From an uncultured Pelagibacteraceae bacterium (lineage in GTDB: Bacteria > Pseudomonadota > Alphaproteobacteria > Pelagibacterales > Pelagibacteraceae), in NCBI GenBank assembly GCA_902628195.1, contig CACOLY010000002.1, forward strand, positions 22,631-86,630: a stretch of DNA of 64,000 nucleotides. Direction: 5' to 3'. Positions 38,231 through 47,685 of this stretch are shown in pieces. Within the stretch, counting starts at the first letter, position 1. Every line of letters begins with the position of its first letter. The translations under genes were made by a program, and so were the position numbers. The notes under the pieces were generated by a model. It saw only the letters and a program-made list of their open reading frames with translations. It was not told the DNA's origin and ran no database searches.

Positions 38231-39551
38231 TTTTATCCAATAAATGTTGATCAACTAAATATGGAATATTTTTATTTTCTTTAACTATTGGATCAAATTT
38301 ATTTCTTTTTTTTATTTCATCCTTAAAATGTCTTAATAAGCCTTGTACAGGCCATGATGATCCCTCACCAAATGCACAAATTGTATGACCCTCAATTTGT
38401 TTTGTGACATCACCTAACATTTCAACTTCATCTTTTGACGCCTCTCCTTTTGCCATTCTTTCAAGCATTCTCCACATCCAACCTGATCCTTCTCTGCATG
38501 GAGTGCACTGTCCACAACTTTCATGTTTGTAAAATCTAGCAATTCTTGCCATACATTTTATAATGTCCTGATCCTTATTGATCACAACTACACCTGCTGT
38601 TCCTAATCCGCTTTTTTCTGCTGCTAAAGAATCAAAATCCATTGTTAAAGTTTCACATTTTTCTTTAGGTATTAATGGCATTGATGATCCGCCAGGGATT
38701 ACTGCTTGTAAATTATCCCAGCCACCTACTACTCCACCTGCATGTACTTCGATCAATTCTTTTAATGGAATATTCATTTCCTCTTCGACATTACATGGGG
38801 TATTAACATTTCCAGATATACAAAAAATCTTTGTACCAGTATTTTTCTCTCTACCCAAAGACGCAAACCATTTTCCACCTCTTTTAAGAATTGTTGGCAC
38901 AACGGCTATAGTTTCAACATTATTAATTATTGTTGGACAGCCATAAAGTCCTATTAATGCAGGAAAAGGTGGTTTTAATCTTGGCTGACCTTTATTCCCT
39001 TCTAAACTTTCAAGTAATGCAGTCTCCTCACCACAAATATAAGCACCTGCACCATAATGGATAAAAATATCTAAATCCCATCCAGTTCCAGCTGCATTCT
39101 TTCCAATTAAATTTTTTTCATAAGCCTCATCAATAGCAGTTTGAAGTTTTTGTCCATCAACAAAATATTCACCTCTGATATAAATATAGCAGATTTTCGC
39201 CTGAACTGCGTAAGATGCTATCAAACACCCTTCAATTAATTTGTGTGGCTCAAATCTTAATATATCTCTATCTTTGCAAGTTCCTGGTTCAGATTCATCA
39301 GCATTAATAACTAAGTAATGTGGTCTATTTCCAACTTCTTTTGGTGCAAAAGACCATTTTAAACCTGTAGGAAAACCAGCGCCACCTCTTCCTCTAAGTT
39401 GTGAATTTTTAATTTCCTCAATAATCCATTCTCTGCCTTTAGCAATTATCTCTTTAGTTTTGACCCAGTCTCCTCTCTTTTGACAAGAAATTAAATCTGA
39501 TCCTAAATCATTATATAAATTTTGAAAAATTCTATCTTGATCTTTAAGCAT
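38223..39551 (-). CDS. nuoF: NADH-quinone oxidoreductase subunit F
   Basis: Binds NADH, FMN and cluster N3; the electron entry point. The 442-residue protein has the NADH/FMN motif [35 protein letters not shown], and the N3 ligand motif [10 protein letters not shown]. It overlaps nuoE by 8 bp and nuoG by 8 bp. Motifs are complete. Confidence 0.97.
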   Translation of the reverse strand: MLKDQDRIFQNLYNDLGSDLISCQKRGDWVKTKEIIAKGREWIIEEIKNSQLRGRGGAGFPTGLKWSFAPKEVGNRPHYLVINADESEPGTCKDRDILRFEPHKLIEGCLIASYAVQAKICYIYIRGEYFVDGQKLQTAIDEAYEKNLIGKNAAGTGWDLDIFIHYGAGAYICGEETALLESLEGNKGQPRLKPPFPALIGLYGCPTIINNVETIAVVPTILKRGGKWFASLGREKNTGTKIFCISGNVNTPCNVEEEMNIPLKELIEVHAGGVVGGWDNLQAVIPGGSSMPLIPKEKCETLTMDFDSLAAEKSGLGTAGVVVINKDQDIIKCMARIARFYKHESCGQCTPCREGSGWMWRMLERMAKGEASKDEVEMLGDVTKQIEGHTICAFGEGSSWPVQGLLRHFKDEIKKRNKFDPIVKENKNIPYLVDQHLLDKNA

Positions 39552-40152
39552 TTTTTAATTCCATTAATGTTTTTCTGTTATTTTCTGGTTCATTGTTAAC
39601 TCTTCCTTTATATGAGCCTGGTTTTGGGGTTTCACCTTTTAAAATTTTATCTAAAATCTCAACAGTTTTTTCTTTATTAAGATCTTCAAAATATTCATCA
39701 TTAATTTGCATCATAGGAGCAGTCACACATGCACCTAAACATTCCACTTCCATCCAAGAACAGCTTTTATCAGCTGATAGTTCAGACTCATTTTTTGAAA
39801 TTTTTTCTTTGCACGCTTCTACAAGTTTATTAGCACCTCTTATCATGCAAGGAGTTGTTGTGCATACTTGAACAAAATATTTTCCAACTGGTGATAAATT
39901 ATACATAGTATAAAAGGTTGCAACTTCATAAACTTTTATGTACGGCATGTCTAAAAATTTAGCTATATATTTCATAGCAGCTAAAGGTATCCAATTATCA
40001 TTTTGTTTTTGTGCTATATAAAGTAACGCCATCACTGCACTTTGTTGTTTGCCCTTTGGATATTTTGCTATAATTTTTTTTGCAGCATCTAATGATAAAG
40101 TATTAAACTCAAATCTTTCTGGTTGATTTTTAGCGGGTCTTCTTAAACTCAT
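39544..40152 (-). CDS. nuoE: NADH-quinone oxidoreductase subunit E
   Basis: Thioredoxin-like 2Fe-2S subunit (cluster N1a). The 202-residue protein has four cysteine ligands in [11 protein letters not shown] and [15 protein letters not shown]. The C-terminal extension of about 35 residues ([15 protein letters not shown]…) resembles other alphaproteobacterial NuoE proteins. Start and stop overlap nuoD and nuoF. Confidence 0.97.
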   Translation of the reverse strand: MSLRRPAKNQPERFEFNTLSLDAAKKIIAKYPKGKQQSAVMALLYIAQKQNDNWIPLAAMKYIAKFLDMPYIKVYEVATFYTMYNLSPVGKYFVQVCTTTPCMIRGANKLVEACKEKISKNESELSADKSCSWMEVECLGACVTAPMMQINDEYFEDLNKEKTVEILDKILKGETPKPGSYKGRVNNEPENNRKTLMELKNA

Positions 40153-41333
40153 CTATCTACCTCCCCAAAAACAATATCTAAAGAACCAAGCACTGCAGGA
40201 ACATCTGCAAGCATATGACCTCTAATTAAATAATCCATTGACTGTAAATGAGAAAAGCCTGGAGCTCTAATTTTACATTTATAAGGTTTATTTGATCCAT
40301 CAGATATTAAATAAACACCAAACTCACCTTTAGGAGCTTCTACCGCAGTATAAATTTCATCTTTTGGTACTCGATAACCCTCAGTGAATAATTTGAAATG
40401 ATGAATTAAAGCCTCCATCGATTGTTTTAAATCTTTTTTGGGTGGCGGATTAATTTTGCCATCTAAACTTTTAATGGGACCTTTTTCAATTTTAGATAAA
40501 CACTGTTTAATGATCGATACACTTTCTTTCATTTCCTCAATTCTGCATAGATATCTATCATAACAATCTCCATTTTTACCAACTGGTATTTTAAATTCTA
40601 ATTGTTCATAACAATCATAAGGCTGTGATTTTCTTAAATCCCAAGGGATACCAGACCCTCTAATCATTACTCCTGTAAAAGAATAATCAAGAGCATCCTC
40701 TTTTGTAACAATGCCTATATCAACATTTCTTTGCTTAAATATTCTATTATCAGTTAACAGATTTTCTAAATCATTTATAATCTTTGGAAATCTCTCACAA
40801 AAATTACTTATATCCTCTTCTAATCCTGCTGGTAAATCTTGGTGAACACCTCCGGCTCTGAAATAATTCGCATGTAATCTTGAACCAGAGGCACGCTCAT
40901 AAAATGTCATTAAAGTTTCTCGTTCCTCAAAACCCCAGAGTGAAGGAGTTAAAGCTCCAACATCCAAAGCTTGAGTGGTGACATTTAAAATATGACTTAA
41001 AATTCTTCCTATTTCACAAAATATAACTCTTATAAATTGCGCTCTTATTGGAACCTCAATTTTTAAAATTTTTTCTATAGCTAAAGCAAATGCATGTTCT
41101 TGGTTCATAGGAGCTACATAATCTAAACGATCAAAATATGGGACTGCTTGCATGTATGTTTTGTTTTCAATTAATTTTTCAGTGCCTCGATGTAGTAAAC
41201 CGATATGGGGGTCTGCTTTTTCAACAACTTCTCCATCAAGTTCAAGAATAAGTCTTAAAACACCATGCGCAGCTGGATGTTGAGGTCCAAAATTCAAATT
41301 TAGGTTTTTAATTTTTTTTGTCATTATTTTCAT
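40149..41333 (-). CDS. nuoD: NADH-quinone oxidoreductase subunit D
   Basis: 49-kDa quinone-site subunit, related to the large subunit of NiFe hydrogenases. The 394-residue protein has [30 protein letters not shown], the quinone-site Tyr in [16 protein letters not shown], and the C-terminal DIVFGEVDR. Two in-frame starts exist, 41333 and 41324 ([10 protein letters not shown]); either overlaps nuoC (by 26 or 17 bp), so the true start is uncertain by three residues. Confidence 0.97.
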   Translation of the reverse strand: MKIMTKKIKNLNLNFGPQHPAAHGVLRLILELDGEVVEKADPHIGLLHRGTEKLIENKTYMQAVPYFDRLDYVAPMNQEHAFALAIEKILKIEVPIRAQFIRVIFCEIGRILSHILNVTTQALDVGALTPSLWGFEERETLMTFYERASGSRLHANYFRAGGVHQDLPAGLEEDISNFCERFPKIINDLENLLTDNRIFKQRNVDIGIVTKEDALDYSFTGVMIRGSGIPWDLRKSQPYDCYEQLEFKIPVGKNGDCYDRYLCRIEEMKESVSIIKQCLSKIEKGPIKSLDGKINPPPKKDLKQSMEALIHHFKLFTEGYRVPKDEIYTAVEAPKGEFGVYLISDGSNKPYKCKIRAPGFSHLQSMDYLIRGHMLADVPAVLGSLDIVFGEVDR

Positions 41334-41913
41334 TTTGATCTTTTATATATTTTGTGCCTTCCCAAGGACTCTCATAATCAAAGTTTCTATAATTTTGCTC
41401 CAATTTTACTGGTTCACTTACTACTTTACTATGCTCTTCACTATATCTCACTTCGGTATGACCTGTTAAAGGAAAATCTTTTCTTAATGGATGACCTTCA
41501 AAACCATAATCAGTCAGAATTCTTCTTAAATCAGGATGATTTTTAAAATTAACTCCATACATATCAAAAACTTCTCTTTCCATCCAATTTGCAGAAGGAA
41601 AAATTGAAGTTAATGAGGGAATTATTTCATTTTCATTAATTAGATAACTTAAGATAATTCGTTGATTAAACTCATGGCTTAAAAATAGATAAACAATCTT
41701 AAATCTTTGAGTTTGTTCGGGATAATCTACAACTGTAATATCTATAAGTTGTCTAAATCTCATTTCTTTATTGGTTTTAATAAATTGAGTTACATCTATT
41801 AAGTTATCTTTATCAATTTCTAAAAAAATTTGGTCATGCTTAATTTCAGATTTTTTTATTTTAGTTGTTAACTCTGAATTAATTTTTTTTTCTAAATCTA
41901 ATAAATTATTCAT
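41308..41913 (-). CDS. nuoC: NADH-quinone oxidoreductase subunit C
   Basis: 30-kDa peripheral-arm subunit. The 201-residue protein contains the diagnostic [20 protein letters not shown] and [20 protein letters not shown]. It is separate from nuoD, unlike the NuoCD fusion of enterobacteria. The Asn/Lys-rich last residues overlap the nuoD start. Confidence 0.96.
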   Translation of the reverse strand: MNNLLDLEKKINSELTTKIKKSEIKHDQIFLEIDKDNLIDVTQFIKTNKEMRFRQLIDITVVDYPEQTQRFKIVYLFLSHEFNQRIILSYLINENEIIPSLTSIFPSANWMEREVFDMYGVNFKNHPDLRRILTDYGFEGHPLRKDFPLTGHTEVRYSEEHSKVVSEPVKLEQNYRNFDYESPWEGTKYIKDQNENNDKKN

Positions 41914-41918
41914 CTTTT

Positions 41919-42434
41919 TTATCTTTCAAAGGATCCTTTATTTCTAATTTTCTTTTGTAATTGCATAATTCCATATAATAATGCCTCTGCTGAGGGTGGG
42001 CATCCAGGGACATAAATATCTACTGGTACTATTCTATCACAACCTCTTACAACAGAATATGAATAGTGATAATAACCACCACCATTAGCACAACTCCCCA
42101 TAGAGATTACATATCTTGGTTCTGGCATTTGATCATAAACTTTTCTTAGGGCTGGAGCCATTTTATTAGTTAAAGTTCCAGCTACTATCATTACATCCGA
42201 TTGTCTTGGTGAGCCCCTAGGTGCAGCACCAAATCTCTCTAGATCATATCTTGGCATAGCTGTTTGCATCATTTCAACAGCACAACAAGCTAAACCAAAA
42301 GTCATCCAATGTAATGAACCTGATCTTGACCAATTTACTAAATTTTCTAATGAGGTTGTTATGAAACCTTTTTCGCTAAAGTCTTTAGCTAACTGTTTAA
42401 ATTCCTCGGGTACTTGATCTAATTTATTATTCAT
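41919..42434 (-). CDS. nuoB: NADH-quinone oxidoreductase subunit B
   Basis: Holds cluster N2, which reduces quinone. The 171-residue protein has the adjacent-cysteine ligand pair in [11 protein letters not shown], the third ligand in [20 protein letters not shown] and the fourth in [17 protein letters not shown]. It is 5 bp from nuoC and 12 bp from nuoA. Confidence 0.97.
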   Translation of the reverse strand: MNNKLDQVPEEFKQLAKDFSEKGFITTSLENLVNWSRSGSLHWMTFGLACCAVEMMQTAMPRYDLERFGAAPRGSPRQSDVMIVAGTLTNKMAPALRKVYDQMPEPRYVISMGSCANGGGYYHYSYSVVRGCDRIVPVDIYVPGCPPSAEALLYGIMQLQKKIRNKGSFER

Positions 42435-42446
42435 TTTATTTATATT

Positions 42447-42815
42447 CTATTCCCAGTCCAATGCACCTTTTTTCCATTCATAAATAAATCCAATTGTAAG
42501 TATGAATAAAAAAATCATCATTGACGTAAAACCTAAGATACCAATATTTCCTAAAGAAATTGCCCACGGAAATAAAAATGCAATTTCTAGATCAAAAATA
42601 ATAAATAATATTGCAACTAAATAAAACCTAACATCAAATTCCATTCTAGAGTCTTGAAAGGGTTCAAAACCACATTCATATGCAGATAATTTTTCGGGAT
42701 CTGGGTTTTTAGGTGATAAAATAAAATTTATTACTATAAAAGCACAACTCAGACCTAGGGCTATAATAAGAAATAGAATTATCGGTAAATAATCTTTTAA
42801 AAAATCCGCAGTCAT
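42447..42815 (-). CDS. nuoA: NADH-quinone oxidoreductase subunit A
   Basis: First gene of the nuoA-N operon; a three-helix membrane subunit at the quinone site. The 122-residue protein has [39 protein letters not shown], cited here by its parts YECGFEP and [11 protein letters not shown], which are diagnostic. The 207-bp region upstream, up to tRNA-Asp, must contain the operon promoter or carry read-through from the tRNAs. Confidence 0.96.
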   Translation of the reverse strand: MTADFLKDYLPIILFLIIALGLSCAFIVINFILSPKNPDPEKLSAYECGFEPFQDSRMEFDVRFYLVAILFIIFDLEIAFLFPWAISLGNIGILGFTSMMIFLFILTIGFIYEWKKGALDWE

Positions 42816-43022
42816 AATGTTAATAATATTAATCTCTGAATAAGAAAATTCCGATAAGATTCATAATATAGTAGTTTTTTGTATAAAATTAAAGTTTTAA
42901 TATCACAGCTAAATTGTCAGTTTTTATAGTTGTTTTTAAACTAATTTATAGTGCAAATTGGTCACGTTTTTTATGGCTAATTTATTGCTGAATTATAAAT
43001 TTTGAGAATCGTTATCATTAAG
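42816..43022 (-). promoter_or_regulatory. nuo operon upstream region
   Basis: A 207-bp gap between nuoA and tRNA-Asp with no convincing ORF on either strand. On the minus strand a weak -10-like TATATT/TATTAT lies about 50-60 bases before the nuoA ATG, with no good -35. The region begins with a Fur-like palindrome next to the tRNA (listed separately). No terminator hairpin follows tRNA-Asp, so read-through from the tRNAs into nuo is possible. Confidence 0.35.
43003..43017. promoter_or_regulatory. Fur-box-like palindrome upstream of nuoA
   Basis: TGAGAAT-C-GTTATCA matches 12 of 14 positions of the 7-1-7 Fur consensus TGATAAT-N-ATTATCA. It lies 5 bp past the tRNA-Asp 3' end and about 190 bp upstream of nuoA. 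Complex I is iron-rich, so iron control would make sense, but in DNA this AT-rich a chance match is quite possible. Confidence 0.35.
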
Positions 43023-43099
43023 TGGCGGGAGTGAAGGGACTCGAACCCTCGACCTATCGCGTGACAGGCGATCGCTCTAACCAACTGAGCTACACCCCC
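43023..43099 (-). tRNA. tRNA-Asp (anticodon GTC)
   Basis: A full 77-nt cloverleaf on the minus strand: acceptor GGGGGTG/CACTCCC (one G-U), D arm GCTC…GAGC, anticodon stem ATCGC/GCGAT with loop CTGTCAC (anticodon GTC), T arm GAGGG-TTCGAGT-CCCTT, discriminator G and an encoded CCA. It is 16 bp downstream of tRNA-Val and probably on the same transcript. Confidence 0.96.
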
Positions 43100-43115
43100 C
43101 CTTATTGATTCATTT

Positions 43116-43191
43116 TGGTGGGCAGTAAAGGACTCGAACCTTTGACCCCCTCGGTGTAAACGAGATGCTCTACCAACTGAGCTAACCGCCC
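43116..43191 (-). tRNA. tRNA-Val (anticodon TAC)
   Basis: A 76-nt minus-strand cloverleaf: acceptor GGGCGGT/ACTGCCC, D arm GCTC…GAGC, anticodon stem TCTCG/CGAGG with loop TTTACAC (anticodon TAC), T arm AAAGG-TTCGAGT-CCTTT, discriminator A and an encoded CCA. It lies just after lon, where tRNA-Val is also found in other alphaproteobacteria. Confidence 0.96.
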
Positions 43192-43207
43192 GAAAAAATG
43201 ATCTTCA

Positions 43208-43236
43208 CTATTACATCATGGTTTAGATAATGTAAA
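43208..43236 (-). promoter_or_regulatory. Possible promoter of tRNA-Val/tRNA-Asp
   Basis: On the minus strand TTTACA (43236-43231), a 17-bp spacer and TAATAG (43213-43208) form a sigma-70-like promoter about 16 bases before the tRNA-Val 5' end. The -35 matches 5 of 6 bases and the -10 is weak. An imperfect inverted repeat (TTACAT…ATGTAA) overlaps it. Confidence 0.35.
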
Positions 43237-43243
43237 TTAATTA

Positions 43244-45622
43244 TTATTGAATACTAGCTTGAGATTTGTCGTCTTTTTTTGAAATATCAACCTCAACCCA
43301 TTCTATTTTTTTGAGTTCTTTAGTTAATGCAATTTTTAAAACTTCATCAGCATTTTCAACAGGTGTAATTTTAATTTCATCTATTATCTTTTTTGGCATA
43401 TCTACCAAATCTTTTTCATTTTCTTTTGGTATTAAAACTTCTTTAATTCCTGCTCTATGAGCTGCAAGTAATTTTTCTTTCAAACCTCCTATAGGAAGGA
43501 CTTGACCTGTAATTGTAACCTCACCAGTCATAGCTATATCCTTTCTAGCAGGAATATTTGTAATTGATGAAACTATAGATGTTACCATACCTATACCAGC
43601 TGATGGACCATCTTTTGGTGTAGCTCCTTCAGGAACATGAATATGAAAATCTTTTTTTTCAAATAATGGAGGAATAATTCCATATTCTAAGCATTTAGAT
43701 CTTACAAAAGATTTTGCAGCTTTTACGGATTCCTGCATTACATCACCGAGTTTACCCGTGATTTGCATTTTACCTTTTCCTGGCATTGTCACTGTCTCTA
43801 TTTTTAAAATTTCTCCACCATATTCGGTCCAGGCCAAACCAGTTACTATACCAACTCTATTTTCTGACTCTAATTCACCAAACTTATATTTTGGTACCCC
43901 AAGAAAATCTGATAAATTTTTAGGATTAACAGTCACTTCTTTTTCTTCACCTGAAACAACTTTTTTTACTACCTTTCTCGCAATTTTAGAAATTTCTCTT
44001 TCTAAATTTCTTACTCCTGACTCTTTTGTGTAACTTCTAATAACTTCTTTTATTATATCATCCTCTAACTTCATCTCATTATCTTTTACACCATTATCCT
44101 TTATTTGTTTTGGAAGTAAAAATTTATTAGCAATATTTATTTTTTCGTCTTCAGTATAACCAGCTAATCTTATTACTTCCATTCTATCTAACAATGGCGG
44201 TAGGATATTTAATGTATTAGCTGTAGTCACAAACATTACGTCAGACAAATCATAATCAACTTCTAAGTAATGATCATTAAATGTTGTGTTTTGTTCAGGA
44301 TCTAAAGCTTCTAATAATGCAGAAGATGGATCTCCTCTATAATCATTTCCAATTTTGTCAATTTCATCTAATAAAATTAATGGATTTTTGGTACCAGCTT
44401 TTTTCATCATCTGAATTATTTTTCCTGGCAAAGAACCAATGTAAGTTCTTCTGTGACCTCTTATTTCTGCTTCATCTCTCATACCACCAACTGACATTCT
44501 CACAAACTCTCTATTTGTTGCTTTAGCAATTGATTTTCCCAAAGAAGTTTTTCCTACACCAGGAGGGCCTACCAAACATAAGATTGGGCCTTTGATTTTT
44601 TCCATTCTTTTTTGAACTGCGAGGAACTCAACAATTCTCTCTTTGACTTTTTCTAAACCAAAATGATCTTTATCTAAAATATTTAATGCTTTTTTTAAAT
44701 CTATATCAACCTCACTTTTTTTATGCCATGGCAATTCAGTCATCCAATCTAAATAATTTCTAACTACTGTTGCTTCTGCAGACATTGGACTCATATTCTT
44801 TAACTTCTTAAGTTCTTGCATACATTTTTTTTCAACATCTTTAGGCATTTTTGCTTTAAGTATCGCTTTATTCAGACTTGAACTTTCATCTTTTCCATCC
44901 TCAATTTCTCCTAGCTCTTTCTGAATAGCTTTTAATTGTTCATTCAAATAGTATTCTCTTTGAGTTTTTTCCATTTGAGTTTTAACTCTACCCCTAATTC
45001 TTTTTTCAACACCAATAATGCTTGTTTCATTTTCCATTATTTTGATAATGGCATTCAGTCTTTTTTTAACATCTACAGTTTCAAAAATTTGTTGTTTTTC
45101 AGAAATTGTAGCTGTTATGTGTGAGGCTATATTATCAGCAATTTGTGACGGTTCTTTTAACTGTTTTATTGAATTAATTGTTTCATTTGAAATCTTCTTA
45201 TTTATTGAAGTTAATTTTTCCAATCTCCTTAAAGCTGTAGCTGCCAAAGGATATAAATCTTCATCTTTATCAGCTATATCGTTATAAATTGAATAATCAC
45301 ACGAAATAAATTTTTCATTGTCTTTAAAATCTAAAATTTTTACCCTTTTTAATCCTTCAACTAAAACTTTGACTGTTCCATCTGGTAGCTTAAGCAATTG
45401 CAGAATATTACCCTCACAACCATACATAAAAATATCTGTCTTTTTAGGATCATCTATTTCTGAATTTTTTTGAGTAACTAATATGATTTTTTTATCTTTT
45501 TTCATTACCTCATTTAATGCTGAAATAGATTTGTCTCTTCCCACAAATAAAGGAATAACCATACTCGGAAAGACTACTATGTCTCTAAGTGGCAAAAGTG
45601 GTGATGATAATTTAACGTCCAT
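43244..45622 (-). CDS. lon: ATP-dependent Lon protease
   Basis: Cytoplasmic AAA+ serine protease that degrades damaged and regulatory proteins. The 792-residue protein has the N-terminal LON substrate domain (PLLPLRDIVVFPSMVIPLFVGR, residues 1-200), Walker A GPPGVGKTS near 350, and the protease domain with catalytic Ser near 674 in PKDGPSAGIGM and Lys near 717. It follows clpX by 61 bp. The hupB gene common after lon in alphaproteobacteria is absent; tRNA-Val follows instead. Confidence 0.97.
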   Translation of the reverse strand: MDVKLSSPLLPLRDIVVFPSMVIPLFVGRDKSISALNEVMKKDKKIILVTQKNSEIDDPKKTDIFMYGCEGNILQLLKLPDGTVKVLVEGLKRVKILDFKDNEKFISCDYSIYNDIADKDEDLYPLAATALRRLEKLTSINKKISNETINSIKQLKEPSQIADNIASHITATISEKQQIFETVDVKKRLNAIIKIMENETSIIGVEKRIRGRVKTQMEKTQREYYLNEQLKAIQKELGEIEDGKDESSSLNKAILKAKMPKDVEKKCMQELKKLKNMSPMSAEATVVRNYLDWMTELPWHKKSEVDIDLKKALNILDKDHFGLEKVKERIVEFLAVQKRMEKIKGPILCLVGPPGVGKTSLGKSIAKATNREFVRMSVGGMRDEAEIRGHRRTYIGSLPGKIIQMMKKAGTKNPLILLDEIDKIGNDYRGDPSSALLEALDPEQNTTFNDHYLEVDYDLSDVMFVTTANTLNILPPLLDRMEVIRLAGYTEDEKINIANKFLLPKQIKDNGVKDNEMKLEDDIIKEVIRSYTKESGVRNLEREISKIARKVVKKVVSGEEKEVTVNPKNLSDFLGVPKYKFGELESENRVGIVTGLAWTEYGGEILKIETVTMPGKGKMQITGKLGDVMQESVKAAKSFVRSKCLEYGIIPPLFEKKDFHIHVPEGATPKDGPSAGIGMVTSIVSSITNIPARKDIAMTGEVTITGQVLPIGGLKEKLLAAHRAGIKEVLIPKENEKDLVDMPKKIIDEIKITPVENADEVLKIALTKELKKIEWVEVDISKKDDKSQASIQ

Positions 45623-45683
45623 TGATCTAAATATGGATATTATAATCTATATTGCAATACCTTTTTCGCCTTTATTAAGGATA

Positions 45684-46952
45684 TTAAGCCGCTGATGTTT
45701 TGTCAGTCTTAGTTTTATTATCACTTTTGGAGTGTACTATGATTGGTTGGCTCTGACCTTTTACCGCAGAAGCATCTACAATTACCTCTTCTATGTTATC
45801 TTTACTTGGAAGATCATACATAGTTTTTAACAAGGTATTTTCTAATATTGATCTTAATCCTCTTGCTCCAGTTTTCTTTTTGATAGCTTTCTGAGCTATT
45901 TCCTTCAAAGCATTTTCTTTAAATGTAAGCTTTGCCCCATCAAGTTTAAACAATTCTTGATATTGTTTAATTAAAGAATTTTTTGGCTCTTGAAGTATTT
46001 TTATCAAAGATTTTTCATCTAAATCATCCAATGTAGCAATCATAGGTAATCTACCAATAAATTCAGGTATCAATCCATATCTTAGTAAGTCTTCAGGTTC
46101 TAAACCTTTCATCCATTCACCTGTTTTTTTATCTTTTATGTTTTTCACGTCAGCTCCAAATCCAATGGAACTACCTTTATCTCTTTGTGAAATAATCTTG
46201 TCTAGTCCAGCAAAAGCACCACCACAAATAAATAAAATATTTGTTGTATCGACTTGCAAAAATTCTTGTTGTGGATGTTTTCTACCACCTTGAGGAGGAA
46301 CACTTGCAATTGTACCTTCCATTATTTTAAGTAAAGCTTGCTGTACTCCTTCACCTGATACATCTCTTGTAATTGAAGGATTTTCAGATTTTCTACTTAT
46401 CTTATCAACTTCATCAATGTAAACGATTCCCCTTTGAGCTTTTTCAACATTGTAGTCTGCTGCTTGTAATAATTTTAAAATTATATTTTCTACATCCTCA
46501 CCAACATAACCTGCTTCAGTTAGAGTTGTGGCATCTGCCATTGTAAATGGAACATCTAAAATTCTAGCCAAAGTTTGAGCTAACAAAGTTTTTCCACAAC
46601 CTGTTGGACCAACTAAAAGAATATTTGATTTAGCTAATTCAACATTTTTACTTGTCTTATTTTCATAATTTAATCTTTTATAATGATTGTGCACTGCAAC
46701 AGATAAAACTTTTTTTGCATGATTTTGGCCAATGACATAATCATCTAAAACTGCACAAATTTCCTTTGGAGAAGGCAAGCCATCTTGATGTTTAACAAAA
46801 GTATCTTTGCTTTCTTCTTTGATAATATCCATACATAGCTCAACACACTCGTCACATATAAAAACTGTAGGTCCAGCTATAAGTTTTCTAACTTCGTGTT
46901 GGCTTTTTCCACAGAATGAACAGTAAAGTATATTTTTATTATTTGTGCTCAT
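45684..46952 (-). CDS. clpX: ATP-dependent Clp protease ATP-binding subunit ClpX
   Basis: Unfoldase that feeds substrates to ClpP. The 422-residue protein has the N-terminal zinc-binding domain with CSFCGKS and CDECVELC, Walker [14 protein letters not shown] near 115, Walker B YIDEVDKI, the ClpP-docking IGF-type tripeptide as SSIGFGAD, and sensor 2 in GARGLRSI. It lies 89 bp after clpP and 61 bp before lon, the standard tig-clpP-clpX-lon order. Confidence 0.97.
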   Translation of the reverse strand: MSTNNKNILYCSFCGKSQHEVRKLIAGPTVFICDECVELCMDIIKEESKDTFVKHQDGLPSPKEICAVLDDYVIGQNHAKKVLSVAVHNHYKRLNYENKTSKNVELAKSNILLVGPTGCGKTLLAQTLARILDVPFTMADATTLTEAGYVGEDVENIILKLLQAADYNVEKAQRGIVYIDEVDKISRKSENPSITRDVSGEGVQQALLKIMEGTIASVPPQGGRKHPQQEFLQVDTTNILFICGGAFAGLDKIISQRDKGSSIGFGADVKNIKDKKTGEWMKGLEPEDLLRYGLIPEFIGRLPMIATLDDLDEKSLIKILQEPKNSLIKQYQELFKLDGAKLTFKENALKEIAQKAIKKKTGARGLRSILENTLLKTMYDLPSKDNIEEVIVDASAVKGQSQPIIVHSKSDNKTKTDKTSAA

Positions 46953-47041
46953 AAAATTTTAGACGAATCAATAAAGTTACTTTATTATAAATGACTTATA
47001 TAGATCAAGTTTTGAATATTGGTAATTCAACATATGGTATT

Positions 47042-47653
47042 TTATAATCTTTTTTCCACAACTTCGTCTATTAATCCAAAGGATTTTGCAGACTCAGCAG
47101 TCATAAAATTATCTCTTTCTAATGCAGATTTAATTTCATCTACAGTTTTACCAGTATGTTTAGAATAAATTTCATTTAATCTTTTTTTTAAAGACAAAAC
47201 TTCATTTGCATGAATTTCAATATCTGTAGCTTGGCCTTGAAATCCAGCTGAAGGTTGATGAACCATAATTCTAGAATTTGGTAGAGAAAATCTTTTTCCT
47301 TTGGTGCCAGCAGCTAATAAAAAAGATCCCATAGAAGCTGCCTGTCCTATGCATAATGTAGAAATATTTGGTTTAACATATTGCATTGTGTCGTAAATTC
47401 CTAAGCCAGCAGTCACTAAGCCTCCCGGACTATTTATATATAAATAAATTTCTTTTTTTGGGTCTTCAGCTTCCAAAAATAAAAGTTGAGCTGTAACTAA
47501 AGATGCTACGTTATCATTTATTTGCCCTGTCAAAAAAATAATTCTTTCTTTTAAAAGTCTTGAATAAATATCGTATGCACGTTCACCCCTGTTAGATTGT
47601 TCAACAACCATAGGTACTAAATTGCTCATATGTTCTGATAAAATTTTACTCAT
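47042..47653 (-). CDS. clpP: ATP-dependent Clp protease proteolytic subunit
   Basis: Serine peptidase that forms the 14-mer chamber used with ClpX. The 203-residue protein has catalytic Ser107 in [10 protein letters not shown], His132 in [10 protein letters not shown] and the Asp near 181. The short N-terminus ([19 protein letters not shown]) is processed in relatives. A 6-bp inverted repeat ends directly at the ATG and no Shine-Dalgarno sequence is visible. Confidence 0.97.
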   Translation of the reverse strand: MSKILSEHMSNLVPMVVEQSNRGERAYDIYSRLLKERIIFLTGQINDNVASLVTAQLLFLEAEDPKKEIYLYINSPGGLVTAGLGIYDTMQYVKPNISTLCIGQAASMGSFLLAAGTKGKRFSLPNSRIMVHQPSAGFQGQATDIEIHANEVLSLKKRLNEIYSKHTGKTVDEIKSALERDNFMTAESAKSFGLIDEVVEKRL

Positions 47654-47681
47654 AAGTTGATTCGTTTTACTTATACAACTT
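47654..47681 (-). other. Inverted repeat touching the clpP start codon
   Basis: On the minus strand AAGTTG (47681-47676) pairs with CAACTT (47659-47654), which ends directly before the clpP ATG; the loop is 16 nt. It occupies nearly all of the 32-bp tig-clpP gap and could hinder ribosome access. The stem is short and AT-rich, so its stability in RNA is uncertain. Confidence 0.35.
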
Positions 47682-47685
47682 GAGA

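Noticed and set aside
38578-38946. 122-aa plus-strand ORF opposite nuoF
   Set aside because: Lies wholly within nuoF on the other strand, with Pro/Ser/Thr-rich shadow composition and no upstream signals.
43230-43237. Intrinsic terminator after lon (TTACAT…ATGTAA)
   Set aside because: The stem is short and AT-rich and no U-tract follows on the minus strand; it is more likely part of the tRNA promoter region.
43758-45695. Several 60-91 aa plus-strand ORFs opposite lon and clpX
   Set aside because: All fall inside strongly conserved lon/clpX coding sequence and show no independent support.
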